Shown one piece after another: positions 46,681 to 50,351 of a DNA stretch of 50,351 nucleotides. The stretch comes from a virus: positions 1 through 50,351 of the IMG/VR virus record IMGVR_UViG_3300025325_000036; one strand, written 5' to 3'. The position numbers were made by a program, and so were the translations under genes. The notes below the pieces were generated by a model that did no database searches, had not been told where the DNA came from, and worked only from the letters and a program-made list of their open reading frames with translations. Position 1 is the first letter of the stretch; each line of letters starts with the position of its first letter.

Positions 46681-46700
46681 CCGGGCATCCTCCTGCCCGG
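46681..46700 (+). terminator. GC hairpin in 46608-46757 gap
   Basis: CCGGGCA (46681-46687) pairs with TGCCCGG (46694-46700) around a 6-nt loop. With the preceding palindrome it occupies a 150-bp gene gap and probably separates the glycan operon from the packaging operon. Confidence 0.5.
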
Positions 46701-46757
46701 GCCGGCGGTGGTCTGATGCAGGGCCCCGCCGGCGCCCGCCGTCCTAATCTTCCACCT

Positions 46758-46949
46758 GTGAGCCTGGTGCTGACCGTCCCCTGCTGCGCTGTGTGTGGCT
46801 CCGACGACCTGGCCGAACCGACGGTGCGTCAGGATGCTCTGTTCCGCCATGGCGGTTATGGGGAGACCCGGGCGGTGGCGCTGCGGGTCTGCGGGACCTG
46901 CGGGGCGGCCACGGTGCGCCAGGTCAAGTCGGAGAGGCCGCCGCGGTGA
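46758..46949 (+). CDS. Zinc-ribbon protein, 63 aa
   Basis: GTG 46758 starts MSLVLTVPCCAVCGSDD and contains V-P-C-C-A-V-C-G...V-C-G-T-C-G, a CxxC...CxxC zinc ribbon. The frame extends upstream to ATG 46629, but that would cross the hairpins, so the short form is preferred. The stop overlaps the next GTG. Function is unknown. Confidence 0.55.
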   Translation: MSLVLTVPCCAVCGSDDLAEPTVRQDALFRHGGYGETRAVALRVCGTCGAATVRQVKSERPPR

Positions 46950-47092
46950 GGTACCGGCTGTCGGACCTCGTTCCTCACGAACCCCCGGGAGGCTGGTGGC
47001 GGCTGTTGCGGGGCGGGCCGCGGGCGTGGGGCGAGTACCTGTGGGCTGAGCGGTGCTATTTCCAGGACGTTCGACGGCGTGGCCGTGGCTGA
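46946..47092 (+). CDS. Small Trp/Arg-rich protein, 48 aa
   Basis: The GTG overlaps the preceding stop. The product has P-P-G-G-W-W-R-L-L-R-G-G-P-R-A-W-G-E-Y and an Arg-rich end. It overlaps the small-terminase start by 14 bases. There is no recognised family, but the coupling and position suggest a real small gene. Confidence 0.5.
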   Translation: MRYRLSDLVPHEPPGGWWRLLRGGPRAWGEYLWAERCYFQDVRRRGRG

Positions 47093-47705
47093 CGGCACGC
47101 CCTGGGAGCGCCAGAAGGGCGAGTCGACCAAGGCTTTCGAGGGGTTCCGCACCTATCGGGACTTGGGCGCCGGCCGGTCGCTGGTGGCCGCCGCCAAGGC
47201 CCTGGGCAAGAACAAGGCAGTGCTGTCGGAGTGGTCGATGCGCCACGAGTGGGTGCGGCGGGTCGACGCCCACGACGCCAACGAGGACCGGGTGCGCCGG
47301 GCCGCCCACCTGGCCGAGGTGGAGCGCATGGCTGCCCGCCACGCCACCGCCGCCCAGGCCACCCAGGAGGCCGTCATGGCCCCGGTGCGGGCCGTGCTGG
47401 AACGCCTGCGGGCCGACCGCGAGAAGGAGTCCACGGAATTCTTGGACGCCCTGACCTCGGGCTCCCCCGCCGCCGCCATGGAGCTGGCGCTGGCCTCCGC
47501 CGGTCGGCTGCCCGCCCTGCAGGCCGCCGAACGCCTGGCCCGGGGTGAACCCACCGAGATTATCCGGTCGGCCTCGGTGGTGGTGGAGGCCCGGTCGGTG
47601 GAGGACCTGGCGAAGACGGTGGAGGCGCTGGCGGTGGCCGGGGTATTGTCCCTGCCGCTGCCCGACCTCGAGGTGATCGAATCCCAGGAGGTGGAGACGG
47701 CATGA
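47079..47705 (+). CDS. Terminase small subunit
   Basis: The N-terminal 70 residues of this 208-aa protein match the HTH region of actinophage small terminases: G-E-S-T-K-A-F-E-G-F-R-T-Y-R-D-L-G-A-G-R-S-L, then L-G-K-N-K...L-S-E-W-S...W-V-R-R-V-D-A-H-D. The rest is coiled-coil-like, fitting an oligomeric ring that recognises packaging DNA. GTG 47079 (or GTG 47085). It is separated by two small genes from the large subunit. Confidence 0.75.
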   Translation: MAVADGTPWERQKGESTKAFEGFRTYRDLGAGRSLVAAAKALGKNKAVLSEWSMRHEWVRRVDAHDANEDRVRRAAHLAEVERMAARHATAAQATQEAVMAPVRAVLERLRADREKESTEFLDALTSGSPAAAMELALASAGRLPALQAAERLARGEPTEIIRSASVVVEARSVEDLAKTVEALAVAGVLSLPLPDLEVIESQEVETA

Positions 47706-47875
47706 GATACGGATGGGTGGTGTTGAGCGCCGCAGCCGGCGCGGCCGTGGGCGCTCTACTGGCGGCCTGGGCCGAGGGAAGCTGGCGCCGGCCGCAGGTG
47801 GTCGAGTTCGGGGCGATCTGCGCCGCCTGCGGCGGGTTGATCAGCCTGCTGGCGGTTTCGGGGTGGCTCTACTGA
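47702..47875 (+). CDS. Small two-TM membrane protein, 57 aa
   Basis: ATG 47702 overlaps the terminase stop, and the TGATG at the end couples it to the next gene. It has two hydrophobic segments (V-V-L-S-A-A-A-G-A-A-V-G-A-L-L-A and C-G-G-L-I-S-L-L-A-V-S-G-W-L). Function is unknown. Confidence 0.55.
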   Translation: MRYGWVVLSAAAGAAVGALLAAWAEGSWRRPQVVEFGAICAACGGLISLLAVSGWLY

Positions 47876-48177
47876 TGGCGACCTACGAGGAGGTGGTCGC
47901 CAACGCGGTGGCCTGGCAGCGCCAGAAGCGCGAAGATGGCAAGCGGACCCGCTATGACGCCGCCTGGGCGCAGCGGTTCATCGGCGCCGGCTTGCACCCG
48001 GTGACCCGTCTGTCGTTGCGGGGTGACGCCGAGACGTGCGGGACCTGCATTCATGCCGTGGAGGTGGGCGGGCACGCCAGGGACTATTGGAAGTGCGACC
48101 TGCGCATCACGTCATCCGAGGCCACCGATATACGGCTGCGATGGCCGGCTTGCGTGAAATGGCACCCGAAGGGGTGA
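47875..48177 (+). CDS. Zinc-binding protein between terminase genes, 100 aa
   Basis: It begins MATYEEVVANAVAWQ and has a C-terminal C-G-T-C-I-H-A-V, K-C-D-L and D-I-R-L-R-W-P-A-C pattern, a CxxC...C...C arrangement. I recall phage proteins of this type annotated as hypothetical, with the P-A-C-x-x-W end. It may be a packaging accessory. Confidence 0.6.
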   Translation: MATYEEVVANAVAWQRQKREDGKRTRYDAAWAQRFIGAGLHPVTRLSLRGDAETCGTCIHAVEVGGHARDYWKCDLRITSSEATDIRLRWPACVKWHPKG

Positions 48178-49547
48178 CGGCCTGGGCTGAGCGCATAACG
48201 GCCCTGCCCGTCGACCGGCGCGCCGCTCTGGAGCGGGCGCTGTCGGTGGAGTTGCCCCGCTACGTGCCGGTGCGGCCGTTCCCGAAGCAGATGGCGGCCC
48301 TGCTGCTGGTGGACTGCCTGGAGGTGCTGTACGGGGGGGCGGCGCGGGGGGCTAAGACCTGGTGGTTGCTCATGGAAGCGCTGCGCTACGCCGACCGCCG
48401 GGGGTACGGCGCCCTGCTGCTGCGGAACACCATGACCGACCTCGAGCAGGAGCCCGACGGGTTGGTCCCGCTCTCGAAGACCTGGCTGGAGGACACCGAC
48501 GCCGCCTGGCACCCGGGCAAGGGGGGCGGGGGCTACTGGCGGTTCCCCGCCGGCGCCACCCTGTCGTTCGGGTACCTGAAGGACGCCGACGATCACCGCC
48601 GCTACAAGGGCGTGGCCTGGCAGATGATCGGTATCGACCAGGCCGAGGAGATCAGGTCGGCCCAGTACCTCTACATGTTCAGCCGCCTCACCCGTCCGGC
48701 GGGCTCCGACCTGCCCCTGCGGTTCCGGGCCACCGCCAATCCCGGGGGGCGGGCCCACGACTTCTTGGTCGAGCGGTTCGACCTGCTGGCGCAGGGCCCC
48801 GATCCCCGCACCGGCCGGGCCTTCATGCCGGCGCGGCTCGAGGACAACCCCGGGGTGGACCAGGCCGCCTACGAGCGGTCGCTGGCCGAGCTGCCGGAGG
48901 TCGAATACGCCCAACTGCGTCACGGCGACTGGGGGGTGACGGTGGCCGGGGCCATGTTCAAGGTCCAACACCTGGCCGCCGCCATGGACTGGCCCAGGGA
49001 GGCCAGGCTGGTGCGGGCCTGGGACCTGGCGGCCACCGAGGCCGTGCCGGGCACCGACCCCGACTACACGGTGGGGGTGCTGCTGGCCCGCCGGGGCGAG
49101 GAGGAGTGGGTGGTGGACGTGATGCGGGACCGGGTGGCGCCCGACGGGGTCGACCGGATGATGGCCGCCGCCGCCCTGGGGGACGGTCAGAACGTGCCCA
49201 TCGTGGTCGAGCAGGAGGGGCGGTCGGCGGGCCGCCGCGAGGTGGCCGCCATACGCCGGGCCCTGCGGGGTCACCGGGTGTACGGGGTGCCGCCGGTGGG
49301 GACCAAGCCCGAGCGGGCGGCACTGGCGGCCAAGTGGGTGAACACCGGGCGGGTCTACCTGCTGCCGGGCGCCTGGGTGCCCGAGTTCGTGTCGGAGCTG
49401 CGGTCGTTCCCGCAGCGGTCGGGCCACGACGACCAGGTGGACGCCTTCGCCCTGGCCCATAATTGGCTCGACGGCCGTGGGCAGGGCCTGGCGGTGGGGG
49501 GCCAGATAGCCGCCGGCCGGATACCGGAGGAGCAGAGCATGGGCTGA
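48174..49547 (+). CDS. Terminase large subunit
   Basis: The ATPase domain of this 457-aa protein has Walker A G-G-A-A-R-G-A-K-T (54-62), a Walker B segment M-I-G-I-D-Q-A-E-E-I (D155, E158), and an A-T-A-N-P-G coupling motif. The C-terminal RNase H-like nuclease has R-A-W-D-L-A-A-T-E with D-P-D-Y-T and a terminal G-H-D-D-Q-V-D-A-F. It powers DNA packaging and cuts the concatemer. GTG 48174 is chosen because it overlaps the preceding stop; ATG 48141 or 48159 are alternatives. The TGA (49545) is followed by an open frame of 55 codons. Confidence 0.85.
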   Translation: MTAWAERITALPVDRRAALERALSVELPRYVPVRPFPKQMAALLLVDCLEVLYGGAARGAKTWWLLMEALRYADRRGYGALLLRNTMTDLEQEPDGLVPLSKTWLEDTDAAWHPGKGGGGYWRFPAGATLSFGYLKDADDHRRYKGVAWQMIGIDQAEEIRSAQYLYMFSRLTRPAGSDLPLRFRATANPGGRAHDFLVERFDLLAQGPDPRTGRAFMPARLEDNPGVDQAAYERSLAELPEVEYAQLRHGDWGVTVAGAMFKVQHLAAAMDWPREARLVRAWDLAATEAVPGTDPDYTVGVLLARRGEEEWVVDVMRDRVAPDGVDRMMAAAALGDGQNVPIVVEQEGRSAGRREVAAIRRALRGHRVYGVPPVGTKPERAALAAKWVNTGRVYLLPGAWVPEFVSELRSFPQRSGHDDQVDAFALAHNWLDGRGQGLAVGGQIAAGRIPEEQSMG

Positions 49548-49715
49548 GGCGAGACCAAGGTCCGCCCCGAGGACCGGGCCGCGCTGGAGGCGCGGCGAAA
49601 GCGAGACGAGGAGTACGCCCGGGCGCAAGCCGGGGTGCGGCGACGCCGCGAGGCCGAGGCGCGGGCGCGCTACGCTGCCCGACAGGAGGAACGACGAACG
49701 AGGAGGAGAGGATGA
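49548..49715 (+). CDS. In-frame Arg/Glu-rich extension after terminase stop
   Basis: The terminase frame continues past the TGA for 55 sense codons, rich in Arg, Glu and Ala, to TGA 49713-49715. No ATG, GTG or TTG occurs in this frame before GTG 49635. GGAGGAG-ATG (ATG 49539) lies before the stop, and reading on from it would need readthrough of, or a change in, the TGA. The copy at 1-138 is 97-98% identical over its first 120 bases, with most changes synonymous. It may be a readthrough tail, a mutated fused gene, or a sequencing error at the TGA. Confidence 0.5.
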   Translation, partial: GETKVRPEDRAALEARRKRDEEYARAQAGVRRRREAEARARYAARQEERRTRRRG

Positions 49716-49912
49716 TCTCCGAATATCGACAGCGAGCCCTGTGGCGCGGCGGCGGACTCAGCTGGCCGATCCGTCTGCGGCTGCTGCTGCTCATACCGGG
49801 TTCGCGGGCATGGAATGGGTGGGTTCGGAACTTCACCGCTCGGCTGGAAGGGTTCGCCAACTACGAGGCTGAGACGACCGAGCCCGAGGCCGTCCCGGCG
49901 CCCGAAGCATGA
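49712..49912 (+). CDS. Small protein with hydrophobic segment, 66 aa (absent from the copy at the start)
   Basis: ATG 49712 follows AGGAGGAG, preceded by GGAACGACGAACG. The product starts MISEYRQRALWRGGG, has a W-P-I-R-L-R-L-L-L-L-I-P segment, and an acidic tail with P-A-P-E-A. Its stop overlaps the metallopeptidase ATG. In the homologous stretch at 1-135 this gene is missing, so it is an insertion/deletion difference between the two copies. Confidence 0.6.
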   Translation: MISEYRQRALWRGGGLSWPIRLRLLLLIPGSRAWNGWVRNFTARLEGFANYEAETTEPEAVPAPEA

Positions 49913-50351
49913 GCGCCGCATATCTACCCGGCCAGGATGCTCGGCGGATCGCCGCCGACTTGATCCCGGCCCACCATCCCCACCTGGAGGACGCGCCCCT
50001 GCGGTACGTGCTGCGGGAGCCGCCAGCCAAGAAGAACAACCGGGTTCGCCTGGGCGTGGCCCGGGTGGTGTCCGGGCTGGGCGCCTACTTCGCCGGCACC
50101 ACCACCGCCCTGTCCGGGCGCCCCTCGCTGGGGTCCTTCGGCGTGGTGGAGCTGGCGGCGACGCACTGGAACGAGCTGCTGAACGACTCGCAGAGGCAGG
50201 CGCTGGTGGACCATGAGCTGTGCCACTTCGCCTATGACGGTGAGCGTCTGAGCATCATGGGGCACGACGTGGAAGAGTTCGAGGCGGTGATCCGGCGTCA
50301 CGGGCTGTGGTCCACCGACCTGTTCGACCTGGTATCGGCGGGGGCCGACCA
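49909..50351 (+). CDS. Second copy of putative metallopeptidase (truncated by window end)
   Basis: It is the same protein family as 135-605, with the H-E-L-C-H motif intact. By hand count about 24 of 443 bases differ, mostly at synonymous sites; visible changes include A8G, A47V, I64T, V74L, P76S, R97Q and T115S. It is cut by the end of the window. Either a duplicated gene or, more likely, the other end of a circular genome from a slightly different strain. Confidence 0.75.
   Translation, partial: MSAAYLPGQDARRIAADLIPAHHPHLEDAPLRYVLREPPAKKNNRVRLGVARVVSGLGAYFAGTTTALSGRPSLGSFGVVELAATHWNELLNDSQRQALVDHELCHFAYDGERLSIMGHDVEEFEAVIRRHGLWSTDLFDLVSAGAD

Noticed and set aside
49545-49547. Genome-wide TGA recoding as the reason for the frame past the terminase stop
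   Set aside because: Most other genes end in TGA overlapping the next start codon, which only makes sense if TGA is a stop.

Overview
The window looks like one near-complete genome of a tailed, siphovirus-type actinobacteriophage. Base composition is very GC-rich, most genes are on the + strand, stop and start codons usually overlap (ATGA or GTGA), and GTG starts are common. A WhiB-type regulator points to an actinobacterial host. I cannot name the host, and I see no integrase, excisionase, tRNA array or CRISPR array. Positions 1-577 are a diverged copy of 49578-50351, so the window is probably a circularly permuted or terminally redundant genome of about 49.6 kb opened inside the packaging module; a tandem duplication is the alternative.

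Layout. Packaging wraps around the ends: small terminase (47079), large terminase (48174), an Arg-rich in-frame tail, a 66-aa gene and a putative metallopeptidase. After small accessory genes (602-3302) comes a portal-MuF fusion (3326) and the capsid maturation protease (5789). The head module is then interrupted by about 9 kb of DNA-metabolism genes (7415-16412). These are a divergent pair of DNA-binding regulators, a Rad52-type annealing protein, a possible PD-(D/E)XK nuclease, a ParB-like protein, a Mom-like adenine-modification enzyme fused to a second domain, a replication initiator with iteron-like repeats inside its gene, and a DNA methyltransferase. The major capsid protein follows (16531).

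A second insert (18262-21082) holds two glycosyl/glycerophosphate-transferase-like genes, WhiB and small proteins. Virion genes resume at 21219: repeat-rich fibre-like proteins, head-tail adaptor, major tail protein candidate, neck protein, tail terminator candidate, tail assembly chaperones with a correctly phased CCCTTTC slippery site, tape measure, distal tail protein, and a Tal-like protein ending in a beta-helix. A three-gene minus-strand membrane cassette (38680-37867) lies beside a secreted lysozyme-like protein, an M15 endolysin and a holin candidate. From 40816 to 46949 there is an accessory region: zinc-ribbon and HTH proteins, a DNA-glycosylase-fold protein lacking the usual catalytic Asp, a DUF4262 protein, a GT-A glycosyltransferase, a methyltransferase and a nucleotide-sugar dehydrogenase.

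Regulation. Four intergenic promoters share TTGAC(A/G), a 17-bp spacer, a T-A-rich -10 box, and an ATG/GTG followed by GGGAACGACG (GGGGAACGACG at one site) exactly where transcription should start, which suggests leaderless mRNAs. The divergent pair at 7885/7905 has the same geometry around a perfect palindrome. The most unusual items are this promoter family, the Mom fusion next to ParB, the intragenic iterons, the open frame past the terminase stop, and the replication module nested in the head genes. All functions are read from sequence motifs and memory of families; no database search was run.
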